Source: Paraburkholderia sp. BL25I1N1 (GTDB taxonomy: Bacteria > Pseudomonadota > Gammaproteobacteria > Burkholderiales > Burkholderiaceae). Taken from it: a stretch of 64,000 bases of DNA. The position numbers were made by a program, and so were the translations under genes. Positions 18,485 through 25,572 of the stretch are shown piece after piece. The notes beneath the pieces were generated by a model that was not told the origin of the DNA, did not search any database, and saw only the letters and a program-made list of their open reading frames with translations. Location: contig NZ_PVZB01000001.1 in NCBI RefSeq assembly GCF_003002025.1, positions 372,001 through 436,000 on the forward strand. Direction: 5' to 3'. Position 1 is the first letter of the stretch, and every line of letters starts with the position of its first letter.

Positions 18485-19279
18485 TCAAGACTGCGCGTGC
18501 TTCGCCGCGTCTTCGATGACCGCTGCCACTTCCTTCGGCCGCGATTCATAGACCGAGTGGCTCGCGCCGGGGATCACCGTCGTGTGGCTATGCGCGCGTG
18601 CGTAGTACCAGCGTTCGAGATCAGGGTTGATGATCTTGTCGTCGGCCGCCACGATGCCCCAACTCGGCTTGGTCGTCCACGCAGCGACTGTCATCGGAGC
18701 AGAAAAGACTTTCGCGGCCGTCAAAATCTGCGAGTGCGATTCGAACTGCGCTTGCTTGAGCGGCAGATCGGCAGCGAAATCCTTCGGGAAATCCGCGGGA
18801 TTCAGGTAAGTGTATTCGTCGCCGGTCTTCATGATCGTGCCCGGTTGCTTTGATGTATAGCTCGGCATACCCTTGCCCAGATCGCTTTCATCTTCGCCGA
18901 CCGCCGGCGCGTGCGCGGCTACATACACCAAACCCACGACGTTCGGATGCACGCCGGCTTCGGTGATGACCGAGCCGCCGTAGCTGTGAGCGACGAGAAT
19001 CGTCGGGCCGTTCTCCTGATCGAGCACGCGTTTCGTTGCGGCGACGTCGTCGTCGAGCGAGGTCAGCGGTTCCTGCACGATGGTGACGTGATAACCATCC
19101 TTGGTCAGTCTGTCATAGACCGGTTTCCAGCCGGAACCGTCCACCCATGCGCCGTGCACGAGAACAATATTGTGGACCGGCGCGTTTTGCGGCTTGGCGT
19201 CTTGTGCCATCGCGGCAGTCGAGGCGAAAAGGGCGGCAGACAACGACAACGCCGTAGCGACGAAGGGCAAAACTTTCAT
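18485..19279 (-). CDS. Secreted alpha/beta hydrolase
   Basis: 264 residues with a signal peptide (cleavage near AAMAQ, residue 25) and a compact alpha/beta-hydrolase fold. The oxyanion region is LVHGAWVDGSGW, the nucleophile S99 sits in AHSYGG, the acid is D213 or D214 in AADDK, and H241 lies in GASHSVY. Periplasmic members of this group act on small esters; the substrate cannot be read from sequence. The gene is single and convergent with the galactoside operon. Confidence 0.85.
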   Translation of the reverse strand: MKVLPFVATALSLSAALFASTAAMAQDAKPQNAPVHNIVLVHGAWVDGSGWKPVYDRLTKDGYHVTIVQEPLTSLDDDVAATKRVLDQENGPTILVAHSYGGSVITEAGVHPNVVGLVYVAAHAPAVGEDESDLGKGMPSYTSKQPGTIMKTGDEYTYLNPADFPKDFAADLPLKQAQFESHSQILTAAKVFSAPMTVAAWTTKPSWGIVAADDKIINPDLERWYYARAHSHTTVIPGASHSVYESRPKEVAAVIEDAAKHAQS

Positions 19280-19394
19280 GACACACTCCGGTTTTAGGTA
19301 AGAAATTTTTCTCGAAAGATTATTTCGAATAGCTTGATAAAAGTAGGAATCCTGTGAATATGAAGGGCGAAACGGGATTCCCGATACGTGTCAT

Positions 19395-19745
19395 TTAGCT
19401 GCCGAAGAAGACATTGCAGAAACTGACGGGACCGACGCAGCTGGAATCGGTCGACGCGTGCTTGCGCATACCGGACGAAGACCCGCCGTTCTGCGCCACG
19501 CCGCCATACGACGACTGCGTCGATTGCGGAGCGGTCTGCGCGGCGACCTTAGCTTCCGCAGCCTCAATGGCGGCCGGGTAATCGGCGTCATCCCCACGCG
19601 AAGGGTTGTAGCCAGCCTGTTCGAGGCGCACCAGATCGGCGCGCACTTCAGCGCGTGTAACGGGGCCGTTCGATTGCGCGAAGCTCAGAACAGGGGCGGC
19701 CAACGTGCCGACGGCGAGAGCGAAACAAACCAGAGCTTTTTTCAT
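19395..19745 (-). CDS. DUF4148-family secreted protein with Cys-containing tail
   Basis: 116 residues: signal peptide (MKKALVCFALAVGTLAAPVL, cleavage at SFAQ), a DUF4148 core (TRAEVRADLVRLEQAGYNP), a Ser/Gly/Gln-rich linker, and the C-terminal tail CVGPVSFCNVFFGS. The start was chosen after AAAGGAA; longer in-frame sequence upstream is not protein-like. DUF4148 is typical of Burkholderiaceae and has no known role. The tail recurs in the small gene immediately upstream, and the two cysteines could form a disulfide outside the cell. Confidence 0.85.
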   Translation of the reverse strand: MKKALVCFALAVGTLAAPVLSFAQSNGPVTRAEVRADLVRLEQAGYNPSRGDDADYPAAIEAAEAKVAAQTAPQSTQSSYGGVAQNGGSSSGMRKHASTDSSCVGPVSFCNVFFGS

Positions 19746-19807
19746 GATAAAAATTCCTTTAAATGCGATGAGTTGAGAGGCAACGATTGCCTGGAACGTA
19801 TGCTGAT

Positions 19808-19957
19808 TTAGCTGCCGAAGTACGGGGTGCAGAAACCTGCGGGGCCGACACACTGCTGCGTGTTCGTGTGCACATGTTCTTTCGCTGAGACTTGGGTCGC
19901 GAAACCTGCCGAAGCAAGAACGATCAGCGAGAGAATGACGGAAAGTTTGCTTTTCAT
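19808..19957 (-). CDS. Small secreted peptide sharing the CVGPxxFC tail
   Basis: 49 residues, MKSKLSVILSLIVLASAGFA followed by a short mature part ending CVGPAGFCTPYFGS. The first 25 residues form a clear Sec signal peptide, leaving a mature peptide of about 24 residues. The tail is nearly the same as that of the DUF4148 gene 62 bp downstream, which makes an origin by duplication and coding reality likely. A perfect 12-bp palindrome, CTAACTAGTTAG (19966-19977), lies just before the start. I do not know the function. Confidence 0.7.
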   Translation of the reverse strand: MKSKLSVILSLIVLASAGFATQVSAKEHVHTNTQQCVGPAGFCTPYFGS

Positions 19958-20363
19958 CTGGATGCCTAACTAGTTAGAGATTAAAGATGCCTTGCGAATT
20001 GAGCGAAGCTACGTCTTTGCTTGTCCACCTACATGACCCGCTTGCAATGAGAGCCGCGTGTACATGCCCGTTTCGTCACTACCGTGCAGCGTTTGTTGCT
20101 GTCATGTAGGGGCGAACACATCGGGTTTCCGCTTATTCCGAATTTTTTCGCGATTGTGAAGAAAAATTTGAGTCTTACATTTTCATGAACGTTTAGCGCG
20201 CCGGCGGCTCGCGCCTCCGCCATGAAATGAAACAGCCGGTATCGCGCAAAGCCTTATCCAGTCAGGCTCCCAAACGTTTGCGCGATTAAGTCTGACGATT
20301 ACATTTATTAAAGCTTTGCGTTTTGCATGTCGTTATCCAGTCAAATAATCAGGACCATCGGAC
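19958..20363. other. AT-richer intergenic region with divergent promoters
   Basis: About 400 bp, richer in A and T than its surroundings, separating the secreted peptides from the motor-like genes. It holds the CTAACTAGTTAG palindrome, an 11-bp direct repeat TTATCCAGTCA (20254-20264 and 20333-20343), and a possible sigma-28 promoter at its right end. A 64-codon frame on the minus strand (20029-20223) has no supporting signal. Confidence 0.5.
20309..20336 (+). promoter_or_regulatory. Possible flagellar sigma-28 (FliA) promoter
   Basis: TAAAGCTT, 12 nt, GTCGTTAT compares with TAAAGTTT, 11 nt, GCCGATAA: 7 of 8 and 5 of 8 matches with one extra spacer base. It would start transcription about 20 nt before the FliG-like gene. 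Confidence 0.35.
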
Positions 20364-21668
20364 ATGCGCGAGGCTTCTGCACGGCAAGCGCTGACGAGGA
20401 AATCGCTCTTCGGGGGAATCATCTTGAATCACCAACGATCGCCATGGTCGCGCACAGCGGCTCCGGGTGAAGTCATCTATTCCGAAGGCTTCGCGGGCGA
20501 CGCCGTCGTCTACGTCATTGCGGATGGCAAAGTCGAAATCTCCACCCAGTGCGACGAGAAGAAGGTGATTCTCGCGACGCTGGGTAAAGGTGAGTTTTTT
20601 GGCGAGGCGGCTTTGTTGCCGCCCGAACCACGAGCACACACCGCGAAAGCACTGAGCTTCTGCCAGTTGACCGTCATCGCGGCGAACGTGGTGGAGGCGG
20701 AACTCGAGCGTGTCTCGCCTTTGCTTCGCCATATCGTACGCACGCTGATCCGGCGGATAAAAAAGAAGGACGACGTCCTTGCCACCAATACGCACGCTGA
20801 CTTTCTGCCGGGTGTCGTCTCCTATGCACACGTCCTTTCGCTGATGGCCGGCGGCGAGAACGCCGACAGGCTGGACGGCCGCATGCGTCGCGCGCAAGGC
20901 GAGGAATTCTCGGTACCGCTGCCCGACGTAATCAGAAAGTGTCATGCCATCGCCGGCCATTCGCGTCCGCATGTAATGGCCATGCTCAAGCGAATGGAGA
21001 AACTCAACCTCGTGTCGCTCGAACCCGGCCGGTCCGATCGCCCGAGCACCGCCTCGGCACGCTATTCCGCGCAGGACGGTGCAACGAGCCGGCAACTGGT
21101 CACGTTCGATCCCGTGCGAATCACCGAGCGTGCCCAACAGGTGGCGGACCACGATCTCGATCTCTCCATTAGCAGCGAACTGGAACTGATCGAACTGGAC
21201 GACCTGGAAGCCTTGATCGGCGTCGAGAAGAAGGTGATTCTCAACAAACTCTCCCACGCGGAAATCGCGGAAGACCTTTTTGCGTTTCGCAAGACCAAGG
21301 TGCTGAATTACGTCGAGGAGAAAGGCATTAGCTATTTCTCGCGCCGCAATACCCGCGGTCTGAGCGACCTGAAGTCGCTCGACGATCTGGAGTTCGTCGA
21401 CCAACGAACCTTGTTCGAAGCGGTGAGCGCGTTCGACACATACGACCTCGCAAAACTGCTTTCCGCCATGACGGGTCAACCGGTCGGCGAGCGGCTGCTT
21501 TCGGTAATGACCGAAGCGAGAAAGAAAGAAGTCTCGTGGGTCATGCGTCGCGAGATCAAGATCGATCCGCTCGAAGTCGCCGAGATCGAAGAACGCTTTC
21601 TCGAGATCGTGCGAACGATCAAAGCTCCGGCGGCCATGGCTGCGCCGCTTTCCAATCTGGACGCCTGA
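20364..21668 (+). CDS. Cyclic-nucleotide-binding/winged-helix protein fused to FliG C-terminal domain
   Basis: 434 residues. Residues about 30-125 form a CRP-type cyclic-nucleotide domain with an intact phosphate-binding cassette (FFGEAALLPPEPRAHTA; G80-E81 and R90). Residues about 180-222 resemble the CRP winged helix (VPLPDVIRKCHAIAGHSRPH). Residues about 270-420 resemble the FliG middle and C-terminal domains; DLEFVDQRTLFEAVSAFDTY and EVAEIEERFLEIVRTI line up with the E. coli FliG torque domain. Flagellar FliG is about 330 residues with no sensor. The genes for a MotA- and a MotB-like protein follow, so this is probably a soluble, cAMP- or cGMP-controlled rotor-like or clutch protein that contacts stators. 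Whether it still binds DNA is open. Confidence 0.75.
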   Translation: MREASARQALTRKSLFGGIILNHQRSPWSRTAAPGEVIYSEGFAGDAVVYVIADGKVEISTQCDEKKVILATLGKGEFFGEAALLPPEPRAHTAKALSFCQLTVIAANVVEAELERVSPLLRHIVRTLIRRIKKKDDVLATNTHADFLPGVVSYAHVLSLMAGGENADRLDGRMRRAQGEEFSVPLPDVIRKCHAIAGHSRPHVMAMLKRMEKLNLVSLEPGRSDRPSTASARYSAQDGATSRQLVTFDPVRITERAQQVADHDLDLSISSELELIELDDLEALIGVEKKVILNKLSHAEIAEDLFAFRKTKVLNYVEEKGISYFSRRNTRGLSDLKSLDDLEFVDQRTLFEAVSAFDTYDLAKLLSAMTGQPVGERLLSVMTEARKKEVSWVMRREIKIDPLEVAEIEERFLEIVRTIKAPAAMAAPLSNLDA

Positions 21669-21740
21669 CGCGCAGCACGCAAACGGCAGGCCGTATCGGC
21701 TTCGAGGTTCGAAGTCGCGGCCGGCCATTCGAGAGGACAT

Positions 21741-22505
21741 ATGGATCTGTTGACGCTATTTGGCGCGGTGTTCGGCGTGACGGCGATCGTCGCGGGTTTC
21801 TCGCTCGAGGGCGGCCACTTTACTTCGCTGTTTCAGTTGGAGGCATTCGTCATCGTTCTGGGCGGCACCTTCGGTGCAGTGATGATTCAGAACACCTGGG
21901 CGAGGTTCTTCGACGGCATCAAGCAACTGCGCCTTGCTTTCGTGAAAGCGCGGCAGGTCGATCGCGAGAGCCTGTCGGTTCTGCTCGAGTGGGGCGATCA
22001 GGCAAAGTTGAACGGCATGCTGGTGTTCGAGTCGATCGAGGCGGGCGGCATCAATCCGTTTGCCAAGCGAGGTCTGGAGTTGCTGGCAAACGGTGTTTCG
22101 ACGGCCGTGCTGGAAGACGCCTTGCAACGGGAACTGGATGCGTATGAGCGCAATCACATGTTGGCCGCGCGGATCTGGCAACAGGCAGGCGGTTACGCGC
22201 CGACATTCGGTATTCTCGGTGCGGTGCTCGGTCTGATTCAGGTGACCGGCCATATGCTCGAGCCCGCGCAACTCGGGCAAGGTATCGCGGTGGCTTTCGT
22301 CGCGACGCTATACGGCCTTGCATTGGCGAATCTGGTCTTTCTGCCGTTGTATGGAAAGATCAGGGCGCAGGTGGACAGCGAATTGCGTTTCAGGCGCTTA
22401 TATCTCGACGGCTTGCTCGCGATCTCGCGCAAGGAGTCGCCTCACACCATCGAGACGCGGCTCGCAGGTGATGTGCGGGAACGATCGGCCGAGTTGCTGG
22501 GCTAG
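21741..22505 (+). CDS. MotA-like stator subunit
   Basis: 254 residues, close in length and pattern to the MotC/MotA group of flagellar stators. Four membrane segments are visible (about 1-20, 32-50, 152-172 and 180-202). The cytoplasmic loop has K89 and E97 (KLNGMLVFE) at the positions of E. coli R90 and E98, which contact FliG. P154 (GYAPTFG) and P202 (FLPLYG) match P173 and P222, needed for proton-driven movement. It therefore looks active. GAGAGGA precedes the ATG. The gene follows the FliG-like gene by 72 bp and would form a 5:2 complex with the MotB-like protein in the inner membrane. Confidence 0.88.
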   Translation: MDLLTLFGAVFGVTAIVAGFSLEGGHFTSLFQLEAFVIVLGGTFGAVMIQNTWARFFDGIKQLRLAFVKARQVDRESLSVLLEWGDQAKLNGMLVFESIEAGGINPFAKRGLELLANGVSTAVLEDALQRELDAYERNHMLAARIWQQAGGYAPTFGILGAVLGLIQVTGHMLEPAQLGQGIAVAFVATLYGLALANLVFLPLYGKIRAQVDSELRFRRLYLDGLLAISRKESPHTIETRLAGDVRERSAELLG

Positions 22506-22554
22506 TGTGCTTCGACGGCAATCACACATAATCTCGGGTGCAAACTTTTCGGAT

Positions 22555-23223
22555 ATGAACACCTACTCGGGTAACAAGCGCCTCATGGCGGACAAAACGG
22601 GCTACGACGCCGCCGATGAAGGCGAGGCGCAATCCGGGCGCTGGCTGATCTCTTACTCCGACCTCATCACCACATTGATGGTGTTGTTCCTCGCACTCTA
22701 TGTGCTGCAGCTGGCCAAAACGAGAGAACTCGAAATCAAGGCCCTGGAGCGCCACGTGGTGACGGAAGCGGCGTCCGCCACGCCGGATGTTTCGAAGAAG
22801 CAACTCCTTTCTCTGCTGGAGCCGCTGCGGGACAACCGCCAGATTACGATTTCGAACGCGGCCCAGGGCGTGGAGATCGCCATCAATGCAAAAATTCTAT
22901 TCAATTCTGGCGACGCGCGTTTATTGCCGGACTCATTCGACGTGTTGAATCAGATTGCCAGCGTGCTGCGCGAGCGATCGAAGAACAACATTCTCGTGGA
23001 AGGGCATACAGACAACGTGCCCATTTCCACGGCGAAATACGAATCGAATTGGGAGCTGTCTTCCGCGAGGGCCGGCGCGGTGGTTCGTTTTTTCGCGGAC
23101 AAAGGCATCGAAGCGCACCGAATGGCAGCGATCGGCCGGGCCGACAATTTCCCGCTGATCATCGGCGATGACGCAGCGGCGCGCGCAGCGAATCGTCGCG
23201 TGACGATACTCGTCGAGTACTAG
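22555..23223 (+). CDS. MotB-like stator subunit with OmpA peptidoglycan-binding domain
   Basis: 222 residues from the ATG at 22555; an ATG ten codons later is an alternative because neither has a strong Shine-Dalgarno. One membrane helix (about 31-52) carries the proton-accepting D36 in SYSDLITTLMVLF. A linker and plug region follows, then an OmpA-like domain (about 100-222) with EGHTDNVPI, the MotB hallmark NWELSSARA and GRADNFP. It would anchor the MotA-like ring to peptidoglycan. It closes the three-gene set. Confidence 0.88.
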   Translation: MNTYSGNKRLMADKTGYDAADEGEAQSGRWLISYSDLITTLMVLFLALYVLQLAKTRELEIKALERHVVTEAASATPDVSKKQLLSLLEPLRDNRQITISNAAQGVEIAINAKILFNSGDARLLPDSFDVLNQIASVLRERSKNNILVEGHTDNVPISTAKYESNWELSSARAGAVVRFFADKGIEAHRMAAIGRADNFPLIIGDDAAARAANRRVTILVEY

Positions 23224-23359
23224 GTTGTCGCCTGCGCAGACCAAGCTGGCGCACGCCCGGCAGCATTAGGCTTCCATTTTCCATTCGCGCTAGAGTATCG
23301 ACAGTAGCGTCGGCGCAATGACACGGATCCGACGCAAGAGAAAATTGTCGAGATCCCTT

Positions 23360-24214
23360 ATGCCCGTCAACACTCCGCCTGATCCACTCGGCGCTGCATG
23401 CACTTCATTGGGCAGCTTTCTGCGCGATCGCCGCTCACGTTTGCAACCGGCACCGGATGCGCCGAGCCGGCGTCGCACGCCGGGTTTGCGGCGCGAAGAA
23501 GTGGCGGCGCGGGCTAACGTGAGCGTCGCGTGGTACACGTGGCTGGAGCAGGGGCGTGGCGGCCTGCCCTCGAACGAGGTGATTGAACGGCTCGTGCGTG
23601 CGTTGGAACTCGACGCGGCGGGCCGCGAGATGCTGTTCCTGCTCGCGCAACAGCGACCGCCGCCGCTTGGCCCATTCGCGCCGCAGCAGGTCACGCCGGC
23701 ATTGCAGAGAGTACTCGATGGCATGCCGAGCAGTCCCGCCATCGTGAAGACGCCGACGTGGGACGTCGTGGCCTGGAACGCAGCCGCGGTCGCGGTGCTC
23801 GGCGACTACGCCGCGGTGCCGGCACGCGAGCGCAACGTGCTCAGACGTCTGTTCGGCGGGCCGGCCGTGCGTGAAAGCCAGCCGGATTGGGAGGAAAGCG
23901 CGCGTGCCGCGCTCGCCGTCTTTCGCATCGATATCGCGCGCATCGGCGGGTCGGCGGAAGCCGCGGCGCTTGTCGCCGAACTGCAGGCGAGCAGCGCGGA
24001 CTTCCGCCGCTTATGGGCGGAGAACGACGTGCGCAGTCACTGGATTGGCATGAAGCGTCTGCGCCACTCGCAGGCCGGCCCGATCGCGCTCGAGTATTCG
24101 GCCTTCGCAGTGGATGGCGGCGAAGGTCTGAGCATGGTCGTCTTTGCGCCGGCCACGGCCGCGGACCTTCGCGCCGTGCAAGCGCTCATCGCGCGAACCA
24201 CTCAAGCTGCGTGA
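23360..24214 (+). CDS. XRE-type regulator with MmyB-like ligand-binding domain
   Basis: 284 residues. The helix-turn-helix (about 10-80) has the RRTPGLRREEVAARANVS core typical of this Actinobacteria- and Proteobacteria-wide family, and the C-terminal MmyB-like domain (about 100-270, DVVAWNAAAVAVLGDY) resembles a PAS fold that binds fatty acids or similar ligands. Members usually repress a neighbouring dehydrogenase or reductase gene; no such target is adjacent here. An earlier in-frame ATG at 23318 would add 14 basic residues; neither start has a good ribosome site. Confidence 0.85.
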   Translation: MPVNTPPDPLGAACTSLGSFLRDRRSRLQPAPDAPSRRRTPGLRREEVAARANVSVAWYTWLEQGRGGLPSNEVIERLVRALELDAAGREMLFLLAQQRPPPLGPFAPQQVTPALQRVLDGMPSSPAIVKTPTWDVVAWNAAAVAVLGDYAAVPARERNVLRRLFGGPAVRESQPDWEESARAALAVFRIDIARIGGSAEAAALVAELQASSADFRRLWAENDVRSHWIGMKRLRHSQAGPIALEYSAFAVDGGEGLSMVVFAPATAADLRAVQALIARTTQAA

Positions 24215-24221
24215 CGAACGA

Positions 24222-24305
24222 TCGGGCATGTGTCGCGAAAGCGGCGAATTGCAATGCTGCGTATCGCCGGAATCCGCGGATACATTCCGATACGAACCCG
24301 CGCTT
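24222..24305. repeat. Copy A of an imperfect ~80-bp repeat with GATAC half-sites
   Basis: Begins GGGCATGTGTCGC and ends GAACCCGCG, with TGCAATGCTGCGTATC inside and a direct pair GATAC-N5-GATAC (24279-24293). The same order of blocks occurs in copy B on the other side of the thioredoxin gene. It sits between two convergent gene ends. Confidence 0.6.
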
Positions 24306-24864
24306 ATCCTTGTTGCGCGAGCAGGGCTTGAATCTTCGCTTCCGTCTTCGCATAGTCGCCTTCGCCGAAATGCGTGTAGACAATGCGGCCCTGCTTGTCG
24401 AGCAGATAGAAAGCCGGCCAGTACTGATTGTTGTACGCGTTCCAGGTCGCGTATCGATTGTCCTGTGCGACCGGATAAGTGATGCCGAAGCGTTTGATGG
24501 CGGTTTTCACGTTGTCGGTATCGCGCTCGAACGGATACTCGGGCGTATGCACACCGATCACCGTCAACCCTTGGTCCTTGTATTTCTGATTCCAGCTTTT
24601 CACGTAAGGCAGCGTGTTGACGCAATTGCCGCAGGTGTAAGTCCAGAAATCGACTAGCACCACCTTGCCGCGCAGTTGCTGCAACGTGAGCGGATCGCTG
24701 TTGAGCCACTGCGAAATGCCGGTGAATTCGGGCGCCGCCGCGTTGGCTGCGAGGCCGGGCGCGACCGGTTCGGGCGACCCCGCGAAGGCGGCAATGCCGC
24801 TCGCGGCCGCGGCGGCGAGCGCGCTTGCGACGGCGAGCGTTTTGATCTTGGAGGCAGAGAGCAT
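24304..24864 (-). CDS. Secreted thioredoxin-like protein (TlpA/AhpC-TSA type)
   Basis: 186 residues with a signal peptide or membrane anchor (about 1-28) and a TlpA-like thioredoxin fold. The redox pair is C78-G-N-C81 in FWTYTCGNC, and the cis-proline loop is in NQYWPAFYLLD. These periplasmic proteins reduce disulfides or act in extracytoplasmic peroxide defence, and depend on DsbD/CcdA for electrons. It is divergent from the GFA-response regulator operon, and the intervening DNA holds repeat copy B, so the two units may be co-regulated. Confidence 0.87.
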   Translation of the reverse strand: MLSASKIKTLAVASALAAAAASGIAAFAGSPEPVAPGLAANAAAPEFTGISQWLNSDPLTLQQLRGKVVLVDFWTYTCGNCVNTLPYVKSWNQKYKDQGLTVIGVHTPEYPFERDTDNVKTAIKRFGITYPVAQDNRYATWNAYNNQYWPAFYLLDKQGRIVYTHFGEGDYAKTEAKIQALLAQQG

Positions 24865-24941
24865 GGCAGTGTCCTTTCAGGAAGAGGCTAAAAACGGCAG
24901 TTCGCGTATCGGCCGCGAATGACCGTATTGAAGCGTCCACA

Positions 24942-25035
24942 GGTATCTGGCATGTGTCGCCCAAACCGCGCGGGTGCAATGTTGTGTATCTGTACGAGGT
25001 CCAGATACACTGCGACACAAATCCGCGTGCGAGCC
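24942..25035. promoter_or_regulatory. Copy B: nested palindromes with GATAC/GACAC half-sites in a divergent promoter
   Basis: Two nested perfect inverted repeats: TGTGTCGC (24953) with GCGACACA (25012), and GTGTATCTG (24984) with CAGATACAC (25002). On the right the half-sites read GATAC-N5-GACAC as direct repeats at 10-bp spacing; on the left the same pair occurs on the other strand at 11-bp spacing. Such phased direct repeats are the normal target of OmpR-type response regulators, one of which is encoded 540 bp to the right. Confidence 0.6.
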
Positions 25036-25074
25036 AGGCTATAAAGCAGGCATTGCCAAAACACGGAGAGCACC

Positions 25075-25446
25075 ATGAGCGCCGACCTGCTGCAAGGATC
25101 CTGCCATTGCGGGGCCGTCAAATTCGAAGTGCGTAGCCCGGTCACCCCGGCCGGCCGCTGCAACTGCAGCTTGTGCCGCCGCAAGGGCGCATTGATGACG
25201 CCGCCGTTCCCGGCAAGCGAGTTGAAGATCCTGAGCGGCGAAGATTCATTGACGCTCTACCAGTTCAACACGCGGGTGGCCCGGCACTATTTCTGCAAGC
25301 ATTGCGGCATCTATCCGTTTCATCAGACGCGTAAAGACCCGCAGTTGTGGCGAGTCAACATCGGTTGCCTGGAAGGCGTCGATCCGTATAGTCTGGAAGC
25401 CGGAGTCGCGGACGGCGCGAGCCTCTCCGTGCTGGAGGACGCATGA
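25075..25446 (+). CDS. GFA/CENP-V family zinc protein
   Basis: 123 residues, the usual length for the family named after glutathione-dependent formaldehyde-activating enzyme. Zinc ligands are seen as C10-H-C12, C29-N-C31-S-L-C34 and CKHC near residue 84. Members bind two zinc ions and some bind glutathione; the reaction is unknown for most. The ATG follows GGAGAGCACC. It is the first gene of an operon with a tiny secreted peptide and a two-component pair, which suggests a role in a thiol or aldehyde stress response. Confidence 0.87.
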   Translation: MSADLLQGSCHCGAVKFEVRSPVTPAGRCNCSLCRRKGALMTPPFPASELKILSGEDSLTLYQFNTRVARHYFCKHCGIYPFHQTRKDPQLWRVNIGCLEGVDPYSLEAGVADGASLSVLEDA

Positions 25447-25565
25447 AACGCCTGCTGGCTATCGCCGTCTTCCTGACCGGCGGCCTTGCCGCCGAACTGG
25501 CGCATCCGGTGCAGTGTTCATTGATGGTTGCGAGCCGGGTGCAATTGAAACGCCAAAAGAGATGA
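25443..25565 (+). CDS. Possible 40-residue membrane or secreted peptide
   Basis: The ATG overlaps the GFA stop codon as ATGA, so translation would be coupled. The product, beginning MKRLLAIAVFLTGGLAAELA, has a signal-peptide-like hydrophobic N terminus and a basic C terminus. It ends 7 bp before the response regulator start. It could be a short sensor, an accessory peptide of the kinase, or only a translational bridge. Confidence 0.4.
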   Translation: MKRLLAIAVFLTGGLAAELAHPVQCSLMVASRVQLKRQKR

Positions 25566-25572
25566 TGCATTG

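Noticed and set aside
20029..20223. 64-codon frame on the minus strand before the FliG-like gene
   Set aside because: No Shine-Dalgarno, biased composition and location in an AT-rich promoter region.
20364..23223. Zorya-type anti-phage defence system
   Set aside because: MotA/MotB-like proteins suggested it, but ZorA has a long coiled tail and Zorya needs ZorC plus ZorD or ZorE. Here the MotA-like protein has ordinary length and no helicase, nuclease or other defence gene is near.
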